This document shows, one piece after another, positions 1 through 12,400 of a stretch of DNA of 64,000 nucleotides. Every line of letters starts with the position of its first letter. Within the stretch, counting starts at the first letter, position 1. Source of the stretch: Sitta carolinensis. Taxonomy: Eukaryota; Chordata; Aves; Passeriformes; Sittidae. The position numbers and the translations under genes were made by a program. The notes beneath the pieces were generated by a model that saw only the letters and a list, made by a program, of their open reading frames with translations, had not been told where the DNA came from and did no database searches. Location of the stretch: positions 4,014,452 to 4,078,451 of the forward strand of contig CM063294.1 in the NCBI GenBank assembly GCA_032173965.1. Reading direction: 5' to 3'.

Positions 1-3000
1 CCCTCTGAGTATTTTTGGGTGTTTTAGGATAAAGACATGAGTCTGTTTTCAAAGTCGAATCTGGAGGATTTTGTTACATGGTGTTTGGGTGGACTCAACT
101 AAATTAATTCAGCTTGTAACTTGTGCAGGCCAGATTGGTTAAAAATGGCACTGAAGTCCAAGGAACACTGCTGCTCTCATGAATTGTCTCGATTTTAGCT
201 GAGTTTTCAATAAAGGTTTAGGTCTTTGGTAGCTGATTTACTGAAACATTCAGATAAACCCCTCTGTAAGCTGAGCAGGAGGATTGAGAGTTTAACTCCT
301 CTTTTGGAAGAATTCACCATTTATTGTGCACTTTAGCTGAAAGCTAATTTCAGTTCAGATTTGTGTCACCTTAGCATGTTTGTTCTACTTGTATACTTGA
401 GTTTTATTTTCTCTACTTAAAACACCTACATTCCATTTAAATGCCTTTTCCTAAAGCATGGCATTATTGAATAATAAACTTCCTGTGCATGGAGTGGGAT
501 TCTCAAAGGTGCTTTACCTACGTGAATAGTTGTTGAAAAAGAAGAAATCATTTGTTTATGTTCCAGCCAACCTTTTCTTGGTGTGAATAAAGCAGAAGAA
601 TGAGGTTTGTGAGGGTGGGATGCAGCTGGAATGGTCAGGGTGACCTGCTCTGGAGTCCTTGAGGAGCTGCTGGGTTTGTGGAGCCTCCCATAAAACAGAG
701 CTGCTATTACTGAAACCTTGCATCTTGCATGAATATCCCCACTCCAGTGAAGCACTTTGTGGAATTACATCTTGGTCTAATAAATCTAGATGTCACATCC
801 ACACAGAGAAATGAATTATGGCTATGAACCAGCCCGAAGTGGATCTTACATCTGCTGTGTTTCACTGGGACACTCGGGGATAAACGATCCAGAGCAGGGA
901 AGATACAGAAAGGTGAGCTGTGTGAAGAAAAAGAGAAGCTAAAATATTAGGAAAAAGGGAAAAGATGAATGGAACTGCTCTGTCTTTTGTCTAGTAGCTG
1001 TTCCTGCAGTCTGCTGAATATCAGTGGAATAGATATTGCTTGTCCAGTGTCACAATTTATTTTTAAATCTTTGATTACAGCTCAAGTACCAGTGTGCCCC
1101 CCTTGCACAGTGCACAGTGCACTTTTTTTCCACAGAGCAGAATAAAGGCCTCTGATAACCAGGCCTGAGCTGTAAACAGAATGTTGTTTTTCTCACTGCA
1201 GTGCATTCGAATACTTTGCAACTCGTTTATACCTCACTGAATGAATGGAAATTCGAGTTGGTTTTACTATCCACAGATTCTCCATAATTTTTATTGCTTT
1301 TTTTATAGCCACAAGAATGTCTGCAGTGATCATACAAACAAATTGTATAATTGGGCTCTTTCAGGAGAACTTGATAAAAAAAAAAACCTAGGTCTTTACA
1401 CATGTAATTGCTACTTAATCCTAGGAAAAATATTATTTTCTTAGCTAAAGTACAGGATCACAGCCTGAATTAAAAAAAAAAAAAAATACTATTGTGACTG
1501 TTTTCAATCATATGGTGATTAGATACGCAAAAATATTAATTGGCAGGAGATTTTTTCTTTCAATATATTAGTAAAGTGTAAAGAATCTTTAGTATAAAAA
1601 TATTCATCATTAACAAAAGCAGAGTTAGGTTAAGACAGATCAGTCAAAAGAGAGTCTTGCTCCAGATGTTGCTCAGTTATCCAAAGACAGGGCAGGTTTT
1701 ATTCTTTATGATTTCACATGTTTATCTTCTAAAATAAAACCGCATCATATTAAGAAATATATAAACAATAAACAGCAAATATCTTTTTTTGTTTAGTGGT
1801 CAGGCAGAGCTGTGTAGGCTCCTGTCTCTCTGGGGAGGTCAGGGGAGGGTGATACTTCTTACTGATGTTTAGAATTTGCAAACGCATAGGATTTCATACC
1901 AGTACAGCTCAACAGACACAAGTATAAACCCCAAAACAGGTCAACAGTATAAAACCAGTGCCTTTTATAATTAGCTTAAAATAAAGGAATCTCCATATAG
2001 TCGCATTTCTATTTTAGAAAGTATTAACATTAATAAGCAGTGGGAGAGCTTTTGAGTTCTCATTGCTTTAGCAGCAGGAAAGCACTGACAGAGGTGGAAG
2101 ATGCCGGGGAGAATCCTTAGTGCTGCTGCGGGGCTCAGGCCCCTCTCTGAGCTGTGCTGTCCCCGCAGGCACAGCAGTGCTGCTCTGCTCTCCCTCCCGG
2201 GGCAGCAGCATCCCCCGGAGCTGTCTGGGGCTGCAGCATTCCGGGCACAGGCTCCCAGGGGATCTCCTGCAGTGCCCTGCAGGCTGGCAGAGCTCCCCTC
2301 GCTGCAGGGCTCCCTGGGTGAGGGGCTCCTGACCCCTGGAGGGCTTTCTGTCACTCTGCTGCAGCCCCTCCACTCACTGCCTGCCCCGCAGTGTGTTCCT
2401 TTCCTCCTCGGGCAAAAGGAAGGGTTCATTGTATGGATACTGTTTTCTAAAGCACTAAACCCCTACATTAAATCCTGCTAACAAAGACATCTGATTGCCA
2501 TCTATTAGTCAGGAACCCTATCCTCTCTCCAGTGGGCTGCTTCTCTTCAAGAGATCCCTCTGAGTGCACTGGATGTTACTTTCCAGTTCCTACGCCCTGA
2601 CATATCCAAAGTTGAGTGCAAATACTTTGAGGAAAGATTTTACTTTTGTGTGTATGTTCCAAAAGACAAAACAGATGCTGCTTCCTACAATGACAGCTCA
2701 CGATCAGTCTCGAGATGGATGGTTTTAAAATAAAAGTCTCCTAAATGCTGTCTGATCACTATTTGGAAATGGCAGGAGGAGGGAGAACTGTAAAAGTCAT
2801 AAGGACAAATGTTGCCTTTGATTGGACACTGGCACTGAATGGTTTTACAGTTCATTTAAAATTATATAAAAATATTTATTAATCTTCTAAAATATATTCT
2901 GATTGATTTAATTTTTTTCTAGTTTTGTTGGGTGCATCAATGGACAAATGTGCTGCGTCTCAGTGAGACAAGGTGGGATTTGAGTTGTTTTCATATTTTT

Positions 3001-6000
3001 GTTTGTTTTTTAAAGCAGCCAAGAATTTTAACAACCTCTAATGAAGAATTAAGTGATCACAAATGAGTATTCTCAGTTCTTTTAAACATTTAAAAAGACT
3101 TCAGCATGTGCTGTGTGATCCCTGTGGTTTTGTCAGGACAGAAGTCATGAAGCTGCACAAGTCCATGCAGCTTGGATGCCTTGAAGGATCAGATGGTTTT
3201 TTAATTGTCCTTGGAGAAGGTGGAAGATGATGATAAAATAATCATCTTCTGCTGAGACCTTTGTGCTGTGATTCCGTCGTGATCCCCCTGCCCAGTGTGC
3301 TCTGGCTCTGCTCAGTGTCCTGCTCTCCAGCAGGAGGGCTGTGTGTGACTGGGGCTGTGGGGGCTCCGGGCAGGTGCTGAAATCTGGAAGTACACAGTTA
3401 ACATCTCTCACTTCACAGTGCAACTGGAGCAGCAGAGAAATCCTGGTGTTTATCTTGTGCAGGCTTAGCAGCACTGCTTGTGCAGCAGTGCGTGACTGTG
3501 TGAAAGCACTGAGGACGGCTTTAATTGGAATTTCTGAGCTAAATTCCCTCCTCAAAACAAACAAACCCAAACCAAACCTGTGTTTCCCTTACAGCCTCCC
3601 AGAGCACGGACTGAGAGCAGCTGTATTGTATTTAGTAAAAACACAGTCACCTCGTTCAGGGTGCATACCATCTGCAGGACCTGCTCTCGTTTTGCACAGC
3701 TCCCATGCTTGTCACCTTCTTTATTTTTTGTGCACTGGTAGGAGGAAGGAATTTTTTTCCCTTTTAGAAAACCAGCAGTAGTGCCAAGTTTCCACAGAGT
3801 AATGCTTTACAACATTGCTGTTGTTAAGCTCTTGCCTTGTAGCCCATCAGCAACAACACTTTTCCCTTCTTCCTTCAGACAGAGAGCTACAAGTGCTGCT
3901 TTCCAGTAAATCCCATTTTTACACTGCTCCTGCTGAGAGGGAGAAGCCATTCCTGCATTCAGGGCACAGGGGCTGCTGGCAGGGTCACAGTGGCCACAGC
4001 TTGTTCAGTGCCTGCTGGAGGGACCTGATTGGGAAAATGCATTTCCCACCTGGAAGATGATAAATATCTTGAATTTATCTTCCATATTTACAAGGCTCAA
4101 AGTTTCTGAACTGTCCTTAACAGTTAACTCAGTTACTTTTTTAATCTGTCTGTAGAACAGGAAAAACTTTAATACTGAACAGTTTTGGAAATACTAAGAC
4201 ACTGTCTCCTAGATAAGAATAATACTTAATTGTTGAAAATGCTAAGTATTGGTTTAAAATTATTAAAAAAAAAGAAAGTTAGAAAGCTGCCACATGATTT
4301 TGGCAAAGCAGGAAAAATCCTTTTGTTCCTTGCTGGAAGTGAAAAGCACAATATTCTGTGGTGGAATTTTTACAGATATAATTGAGTAAATTTTATTTTT
4401 TCCCTATGGATTTCCTTGGTCTTTCTGCCTCATTTCCTCTTGCAGACTTCTCTAGAGAGCATTGGTCCCCTTGCCCTGTCTCTTCTCTGACTGGAGGAGT
4501 TGCCTTCCCTCAACTCCTGCTCCATGACAAAGCTGACTTGTATCATTCCTCACTTTATTGACTTGCTTATCTTTTATTACATGTTACTTAGAGATACCTA
4601 TTATCTTTGGATTATGGTCTCTAATTTTCCCATCTGTTACTCTTTAACTCCTTAATTGTGTTACTTAATTCAGTAAAACATTGCAGGATAGAGTTTATGT
4701 GTAACATGTTGTACAAATTAAAACTAATTCTAATGAGACAAATTGCAGTGACCAGATTGAGTGAAGTGTGTGACCTTTAGTGGAGCAGTTTGTTTTAGTT
4801 TCATTTTAGTCCAGTTTTAAAGAAAAGTTAGATTGAAGAATAGTCATTAAACTTTAAAAGTGCACAAAACCCTCAGGAATATTTTATTTTATTTTATTTT
4901 TCTCAGTGCATTGGACTGAAATGTATTAAACCCAGGAATCCTAATTTGTCAAAGAATGTAAACAAAATGCCAACAGGGATGAATTAATTCTCATTTCTCT
5001 CAGCTGCACATTCTGTAGCCAGAGCAAAGCTGGTGGGCACAGTGCTAATTTCTTGGCGTTGGTGGCAGCTGGTCCTCTCTTCAAACCAGGAGTCATAGCC
5101 TTCATTAATTCTATTTTGCAAAGCAGGTGAACAATATTAACTTTCCAGTATTGTTCTGGCAAGAAGAGAGGATAGGAAACCATCTAATTTTGCACTCAAG
5201 TGCCATATGCAGTCAAAGGAACCAGTGTTTGTCTTCTGGTGTTATACCAGCTGTGTGAGAGCTCCCCTGGCTTATCCCAAGGTGCAGTTGAATTGTGGAG
5301 AAGCTGAAAGGCTCCTGAAGAAAGGGATCAGGTTTGTTAGGCTGGAGTTTTCCTTCTTTTGAAGTAAACCATTGGTTCCACGTGCTAATGGTTAACTCTG
5401 TGAGTTTGCAGTTTTATTATGGAATGGACATACTGGGAAAGATAGAGGTTTGGCTGTGAAGAGTTTCTCTGGGTGACTTGTTAAGTCTTTGTGTTAAACT
5501 CTTTAGACATTAAAGGCAAACTGAGTTCTTTATTGGATAACGCTGCCTGGTGATCCTCCAGCCCATTTGAGTGGGAGAAATAATTAAAGATTAGTGTTCA
5601 ACCACATTAAATACTTCTTAATCAAGCTGTTTTTCAGGCCATTGTAAAAAATAGTCTTTTTAAAGATGCTAATCTCTGTGTTAAAAAAGCTCGGAAAAAT
5701 AACTGGTAAATCCTCAAAGGGTGGGGTTGTTTGGGTTTTTTTTTTTCTTGTTTGAAAAGAAAGAAAACCTATGCATAATGCCGTCACTGCTGATTTTTTG
5801 TTTTCCATATAATATATGTTATTTTCAGTACCTTTGTAACTTTACAAGTTGTATTTAAGTAGTTGTTTTAATGTTTTAGATCTGTAGTTCAAATGAAGAT
5901 TCATTCTATGGATGTTCATTGGGTCTGTGTTCCAATTAAGTGATTTATGGTCTCTTACTGACAAAATAATAAAAAAAAAGAAGGCTTAATGTATTCTATT

Positions 6001-9000
6001 GCTCTGTTAGATATTTGAATTTCCACTTAGGATGCAATAGGCAGCCTTAGAGCAGAAGGCTAAAACCAGCACTACGGCAAAGACTGCAGAGGCACTTAGG
6101 AGATGTCAGCACTTTCGGATGGGTTTTTTTTCCCTTTCCAATCCTTTTATCAGTGAGGCACTTGCAATTCACATTCGAAGATCAGGAAAACAATATTAGA
6201 CTTGCAGAGGGAGTTCATCTGTGTCCAAAGCATTTTAGCTAAATTAAAATAGAAACTAAGAAAAGTATTGGATTGTGCCAACTCCTGCTGGAGGCTGGGC
6301 TGGGCCAGCCTGTGCTGTGTGAGGGAGCTCCTGCCTCTCTCCTCTGGGCAAAGTGGCAGTCCCAGCTCTTTAGCATCCCTGTGGCTCTGTTTCTGTCAGA
6401 ACCCAGGCTGTCTCTGATAGTCCTGGATGATCCCAGCCCCAGCCAAGGGGCTCCAAAGCCCTGGCAGCGGGGTCAGAGACCCTGGCAGCAGCCAGGGACT
6501 CCTGGGGCTTTGAGTTTGATCCATGGAACAAATTACCACCTGTGAATGAAGAACTAAAAGTCACAAAATTCTAGATAGCATAATAGTAGTAGTTATAGAG
6601 TGAAAAAGGGAATTTTTGGGGATCTTACCATAGGGGCGTAGGGGGTAAGATGGAGGGACTTGGGTGTTGTCCTGTCCTCCTTCCTTCTTCCTAACCCCAT
6701 CTTCTTGGGGATGGTGGCACTTGGGGATTGGATTGGAGTAGAATGGAACTGTCTAACACAGGTGATGGGCATTGGATCATAACTGTAAATAACTAACACG
6801 TAATTTGTAGTATAAAAACCAGTGCCTGCCCCTGGGGCAGTGTGTGTGCCTGGGGCTGCCCTGCTGAACACACCTGGGCAGCCCAGACAGAAAATATCTG
6901 AGATAAGAAACATTAAAACAACCTTGAGAGCATCAGCTGAAGACTTTCGACTCATTCTTTCAGCAACAGAATTTGGAGACAACAGAATTCATATATCTCG
7001 GGGTCATCCTGACCAGAGCAACCCCCGAGACGTCCCCCCAGCTCAGCAATGGGTGCTGTTGGCTCTGGGGGTGTTTGCTGGGGAAGCTGTTGGATGAGTG
7101 CTCTGCTGTTGTCCCCCAGCTCCCCTGGTCTGTCCCATCCCATCCCTGGCTGCAGGGTGGGAGTGCTCTGGGCCCTGCTGGGGAGCTCTGCCAGGGGGGG
7201 CTGCACACAGCTCACCTGGGTTTGTCAAGCAGGGAGGATAATTCAATCCAGGGACTGGCTTAGCTCGACACCTGTTTGTTCAGGATGCACATGAGTGTGT
7301 GTTGCTTGTGTTGGGTGCTTTCTCCACAAAGGAACTCCTGCAGAGAGGGTGCTGCTGAGGGACTGGCACATCCTGGTTTGTGCTCAGGTCAAGTGATCTC
7401 AGCTCTCTAACAGTCCTCTTAGGGTGTGAGGGTTTTTGGAAGTCTTTTATTCTCTAAGTCTGGAATTGTTCAGATTTCCCCTTTTTTTCATGCTCCCCCC
7501 AGTCATTGGACTTGCTTTCTGCTGCAGAAATAGGGGGCTTGAAACTCAGGTCTAAGAAATAGGAAATCTATTAGTAATCATCACCTTTTTTTTTTTCCAG
7601 ATTTGCTATTTATTTTTTTTATATACTGCCATATTTTTCTGTCTCCTTTCTAGGATTTGGTTTTGGCTTCATGTTAATTTATCTGCTTTTCTGCAGTTAC
7701 TATTAATAACTAATATTTATTTTACATACCATTGCTGTAAGCTTCCCATTATATCTGCCATGAGAAGCAGGGAATGAAATGCTGGAACTTTAAGATAAAC
7801 TCAGTAGACAAGTTTCTTGTTACAGCCTTCTGCTACCTGAGAGCAAATTTTGAGAAGTGCACAGGCTGAGCCTGGTTGAGGTTTGCTTGCTTATAAAAGA
7901 TGCTTAACAAAACTCTGGCACAATGTCAGGAAGCAGAGAGAAACACTCCTCTTGACCACCTCAAAACAGGATGATTATAACTGTGAGAAAACACAAAAAG
8001 AAACACTGGTGACTTTTCTTCCATGCTGTGTCACTAATGCCACGCAGGCTGTCAGTTCCTCAGCCCACTAGAGAGATTTATGGAATCAGCCCACGAGCCA
8101 GGAGATTGGAAGAGGCAGGGTTGTTAGCTAGAGGAGAGTGCCTCAGAGAGAGTAAAAATAATACACTTTACAAGAAGGTTTTCATAGAAAACAGATGAAT
8201 TTCCTGCAATCCCCTGGTTTTGCCTGGCTGCAGGTTAAAACTTGAGCATAAAGAAAAAGCAGAGATCAAATATATAAATTAGCCCTTGTAGAACACAACA
8301 ATGTTATGAAGTATCGCTCGAAAACCTGATTTACTTTTACACGACTTGAAATGCACAATAAAATACCAGACAAATGCAACTTGAGATGGTGGATTAAGTG
8401 TGGTTTGATTTGACCACACAATTCCACTTTTTCAAGCCCTTTTTGTTCTGCTTTGCGTGTCTTCCTTTCAGACCTTACTAATTTTTGCCTTGCTAAGCCA
8501 TTTTGTCACACTTTTACCACAGCTCTGCTGTGCCTCACTGTCACACCAAAGTGACAGCTTAAGACTTCCTCCTTCTGGGTCTGAAATACCCTTTATTTGT
8601 CTCTTCTCTGTCCAGGTTGCCTGGTCATTTGTCTGGGTCGAAGGTCTGTCTTTCAAGAACTAATATTTTGTTGCTGGCAAAATAAAGGGAAGGTGAAGGA
8701 GGGGTCAGAGTGCGGATCAGTGTTAAACAAATTGTGAAGGTCACAAAGAATTTTAATCTGACTTGAAAAAGAGACTTGTATCCAGCAGCACATTTTTGTT
8801 TGCCATAGTCTGAGCGGACAATTGTGGCTACTTTGAGAATTTGGTGCAGACTGCATGACTGGTATCAATTGAATTAGTCTCGTGACAAGGACATAGTCCC
8901 CTCTTTTTCTTATCTGCCTGATGGAAAGCAGAAGAAAGCCCTGTGTGACACGTCTTGACCCGCAGTGTCAATGTGGGCTTTTGTGACAGGCTCTGATTTC

Positions 9001-10257
9001 TGGCCTCTCATTTGATAAAACCAATTTGATGGAGGCTAGAAAGGAGCTTGCTGAACACTAAATGTACTTACAGAAGAGGGTGCCTGGGGTGAGTAGAGAG
9101 GGCTGCCAGCCCCTTCTAATTGTCATTAGAGAGCCAGAGTTTCTTTCTGAAAATGGGGCAGAGCCTTGGGGATGCTCTCACCCCAAACAATGCACAGGAC
9201 AGTTCTCTGCAGGATCACCTTTATTTGTCCTTTTGTCATCACTGAGCCTTTCCTCCATCTGATTATTTCTGACATTTTTCTTTCCCACTCCTCTGGCTTC
9301 CTTTCTTCTTCTTCCATCCCTGCCTTGCCCCACCCTTTGTCCCCTAAACCAGACTGAATCCTCTCCCCCTTCTCCGTGCTGATGAGGCACCAGCAGGGAA
9401 ATCAGGGTAAATGCTGGATTTCCTTAGCATGAAAACACCCCAGGTTTCTGATTTCATGTCCATTTCCCCCCATTGCCGATGCCCTCCTTCCTGCCTCTGC
9501 TGCACTGGCAAAGAGCTGTGAACCTGGAACTATTTATAGTTCATCAAGGGGAAAAGCACCTGAGTGCAGGCTGGTTAACAGGAAAATGTTACCTGCACTC
9601 ACAGTGCAGATCAAACCATTTTTTAATGTGCTTTTAGTACTAGAAAGACTTTTCAAATTGCTGTTGGCTGCTTAGTATTTTTATTGTTTGTTTTTAAACA
9701 AGGTTAAAAATTCAGTTTTTTCCTATTGATACATAATGCAGTGGGATTTTAATGCAGTAGATTAAGATCTTTTCAGTGTAAATTTAAAAAGCTCACAAGA
9801 GAATGATTGCCATGTTTTTCTGAATATTAATTTCAAATAAGAAGCTGTAATCTGAGCAGGGGTAGCCAAGTATTTTTGCAGTCAGTAGACAAATAGAAGC
9901 ATGCTGAGAAAATTACATTTACATTACAGGGTTTGGATTCCAAGGCATGAGATTTGGCTGCAGGTACTCTGACAGTGAATCATGGCTTTGTGCCAGCATC
10001 ACGATCACATCTGAGTGATGTTTGCTCCGAGTTCTGTCATTTGTATCAGGAATTTCGGTGGGTTTGGTTGGAGAGTCCTTTCCGCTCATTCCACAGACCT
10101 CTGGAGGAGAGAAACAAAATTGAAAACACCGTGTGGTGTAACAAATCCAGCAACATCTACTTTTCCAAGCACGTGGAGGTTACATTAGCTCATGCAGATT
10201 GGACAAATGTGTTCTCTTTGTTAACACAATGTATTTTTTTTCTGTTCTCTTATTCAG
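1..10257 (+). other. SLIT3: SLIT3 intron, 3' part (runs in from upstream)
   Basis: This is non-coding sequence before the first visible exon. Its 3' end is a good acceptor, a T-rich tract followed by CAG at 10255-10257. It is mostly AT-rich, with a GC-richer island at about 2101-2400 and a probable retroviral LTR at about 6500-7040. Short open frames are scattered on both strands, but none resembles a known protein and none has exon-like flanks. I see no RNA gene. Apart from the LTR candidate the stretch holds nothing I can name. Confidence 0.85.
6500..7040 (+). mobile_element. Probable solo LTR of an avian endogenous retrovirus
   Basis: The segment has LTR-like architecture. There is an AT-rich 5' part, a TATA-like element (GTATAAAAACC) near 6811-6821, and then a GC-rich stretch beginning GCCTGCCCCTGGGGCAG. 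About 80-150 bases further on come ACATTAAAACAACC and a segment around GAGAGCATCAGCTGAAGAC and CAGAGCAACCCCCGAGA. Wording of this kind is familiar to me from ERVL-type LTRs in songbird genomes, but I cannot align it here. No gag, pol or env frame lies beside it, so a solo LTR is the simplest reading. Both ends are approximate because I could not fix the terminal TG/CA or a target-site duplication. Confidence 0.5.
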
Positions 10258-10329
10258 AGACCTGAGCGAAAACCAGATAAAAGGAATCCCTAGAAAGGCC
10301 TTTCGAGGAATCATTGATGTGAAGAACTT
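10258..10329 (+). CDS. SLIT3: SLIT3 exon encoding one LRR of domain 1 (probably LRR4)
   Basis: Slit3 is a large secreted glycoprotein that signals through Robo receptors in axon guidance, cell migration and vascular development. This 72-base exon encodes one 24-residue leucine-rich repeat. It reads DLSENQIKGIPRKAFRG and then IIDVKNL, with the usual LRR asparagine (SENQI) and the Slit-typical PRKAFRG. It starts after TTATTCAG, using one base to complete a leucine or arginine codon begun in the previous exon, and ends before GTAAGT two bases into a leucine codon, so both junctions are phase 2. The 72-base, phase-2 pattern is the normal layout of Slit LRR exons. The GI before PRKAFRG and the DVKNL end favour SLIT3; SLIT2 has AI and DIKNL there. 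Counting repeats makes it probably exon 5. Third codon positions are relatively AT-rich. Confidence 0.96.
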
Positions 10330-11849
10330 GTAAGTGTCAACTTCATTAATATTTGTGGTGGAAACTTTTCTCCTCACGTTGCATCTGGCTGTTACTCCCA
10401 GTTTGAGTGCCTTGTGCTCAGCTCAAAGGGACCCTGCAGGTTTTTGTCAGGGGACTCATGGGCTACTTTGTGAACACCCATGGGGAGGTTTTGAGCTGAG
10501 GAAAAAGAACATCCTCAAAGGCTTCACCCCTTCCTGCTGTACTGTTCTGGAGCTAGATGTGCACAGCAAAAATTACTGGCAGAGTTTGGGGATGGAATTG
10601 AAATGTTTTGCTTAGTTGAAGTTTTCTGTCCCATCACTTCTGTTGAATGTAAATACAACAAACTGTGGCACCCAGGCATGGTGGTTGAGCACAAATACCA
10701 GAAAATGGAATAAAAAATAATGGGAGCAGTTAATTGCACGGGCTTTGACAGCTTGTATTTAAAATAAAGGTAATTTATAAAAGCTTTTTAAGAGAGAAAA
10801 CAGAGCTTTGGTTTTTGGCTAGTGAAGGCAGCCTGTCCTAGCCTTTTGCTGTAAGGCAGTCTGGAATATGTGTGAAGACTTTGAGCTCTGCATTTCCAGA
10901 GCTGTTGGAGACCCTTACACTTTTTGTAACAGAAACCCATTTCTGTGCACACCCACACTCAAATGCCCCCCTGGCTTTGTTGGGCTCAGCTCGAGGGGAG
11001 CTGAACAAGGAAATGACAGCCCCTGGCTCTGCAGGGTGGGCATTTCCTGGGATGGCCAGCAGCCACTCACAGAAGCATTTCAGAGCCATTAGAGTGAGCA
11101 TGATAGCACACCAGTAGCTGAAACTGATCCCCTGTGTTAAATATTGAAAGCACAGCATCAATGGTGTGGATTTTTTAAAACTGAGCAGAAGAAACAGCTA
11201 AAGGATGTAGGCACACAGTTTGTGTTGACTGGGAATGGGGCTGTGGCCAAGCCTCATCCCCTAATGGGCTACAGCTGTGTAGGACAGGTGATCAGTGTGA
11301 GAGGTAAAGACACCTGGGATGCTGAGGGGTGTGGACCAGTCACAGAAGGGTGGAGAGGGCACACAGGTGTAATGGATGTAAGATGAATGGTATAAAGGTT
11401 GCAGGCAAGAACCACAAAGCAGGGGTGTTTGGAATGGCTTATGAGGTTAGCTGTGTGGTCTCCTCCATCTGGTGGCAGAATACGCTGCACAAGGTGCTGG
11501 GTTTGGACCCACAGGGGCTCCAAGGGATTGGCAGCCCTGACCCACGGGGACACAGTGAGGGAGGGGGTGTTGGTGTAGATGGGAGTGGCCAGTGAAAGGC
11601 ACAGGGAGGTCCAGACCTGATTTTCTCCTATCAAGACGCTTGGAATTAGGTGAGTCACCAACTAGCAATAATAGAAAATAATTTATCAAAGGAGAAAGAG
11701 GCTGTTCTAGTGACTGCCTCAACAGTGACAAAAGGAGATCTGAAAAGAAGCCCTTTTCTACAGTCTTGTAACATTGCTGTGTTCTGTGTTCAGCTCTTGC
11801 CCCAGTGAGGTGCTCTCAGGTGTGTGATGTGATTTCTGGGGCATCCTGA

Positions 11850-11905
11850 GAAGGGCCAGGAGCTGGACTCCATGATCCTGATGGGTCCCTTCCCTTTTGT
11901 CATGT
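11850..11905 (+). mobile_element. CR1 LINE 3'-end fragment
   Basis: AAGGGCCAGGAGCTGGACTC, then CATGATCCTGATGGGTCCCTTCCC, matches the well-known 3' end of one group of avian CR1 elements (GGAGTTGGACT ... TGATCC ... GGGTCCCTTCCAACT). The terminal ATTCTATGA-type repeat is worn away. It is a short 5'-truncated fragment in the same orientation as SLIT3. The upstream edge is uncertain and may reach about 11790. Confidence 0.65.
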
Positions 11906-12323
11906 TATCATGAGTTTTACTTGCACTTCCTTGTGTAGGAATAATAGTTGGTATTTTGTTTCAGAAAAGCTGACTCTCCCAGCTGTAATTCACTGTTAGT
12001 TGTCTGACTTTGTTTCAAGTAACAAAGTTTGCTTTCAGAGTTTAGTTCATCTCTGACAAGCTGTTGCAACAAACACGGGTGTTTTGATTTATGCACCCCC
12101 TCTCAGTGCAGAAGGATCCAGGGTTTCTCCTTCCCACGAGCTGATATTAAGGGATGACTGGCTGCAGTGCTTACAAGAACTGTATAAATGTTGGGATTTA
12201 AAGCTTTATCAGAAACTTGTATCTGTCAAGTTAGGCAGTATCTATTGTTTTGCTGTAAAAGAAAGAGCTTCCAGAAGCACTTCCCTGTAGCTCTAGTTTC
12301 TGACTTCTGTGAGCACTGAAGTT

Positions 12324-12400
12324 ATCACAGAGTCATAAAGTAATTCTGGTTTGGAGTGGTCATCCAGTCCAGCCTCCAGCTCAGCAGGAGCACAAAGTTT
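12324..12400 (-). mobile_element. CR1 LINE 3'-end fragment, reverse orientation
   Basis: TCACAGAGTCATAAAGTAAT followed by CTGGTTTGGAGTGGTCATCCAGTCCAGCC is a decayed form of the CR1 reverse-complement tail (ATCATAGAAT ... GGTTTGGGTTGGAAGGGACC ... CATCTAGTCCAACC). Only the 3' end is recognisable. Sequence continuing to about 12600 could belong to the same element, but I cannot show it. Confidence 0.6.
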
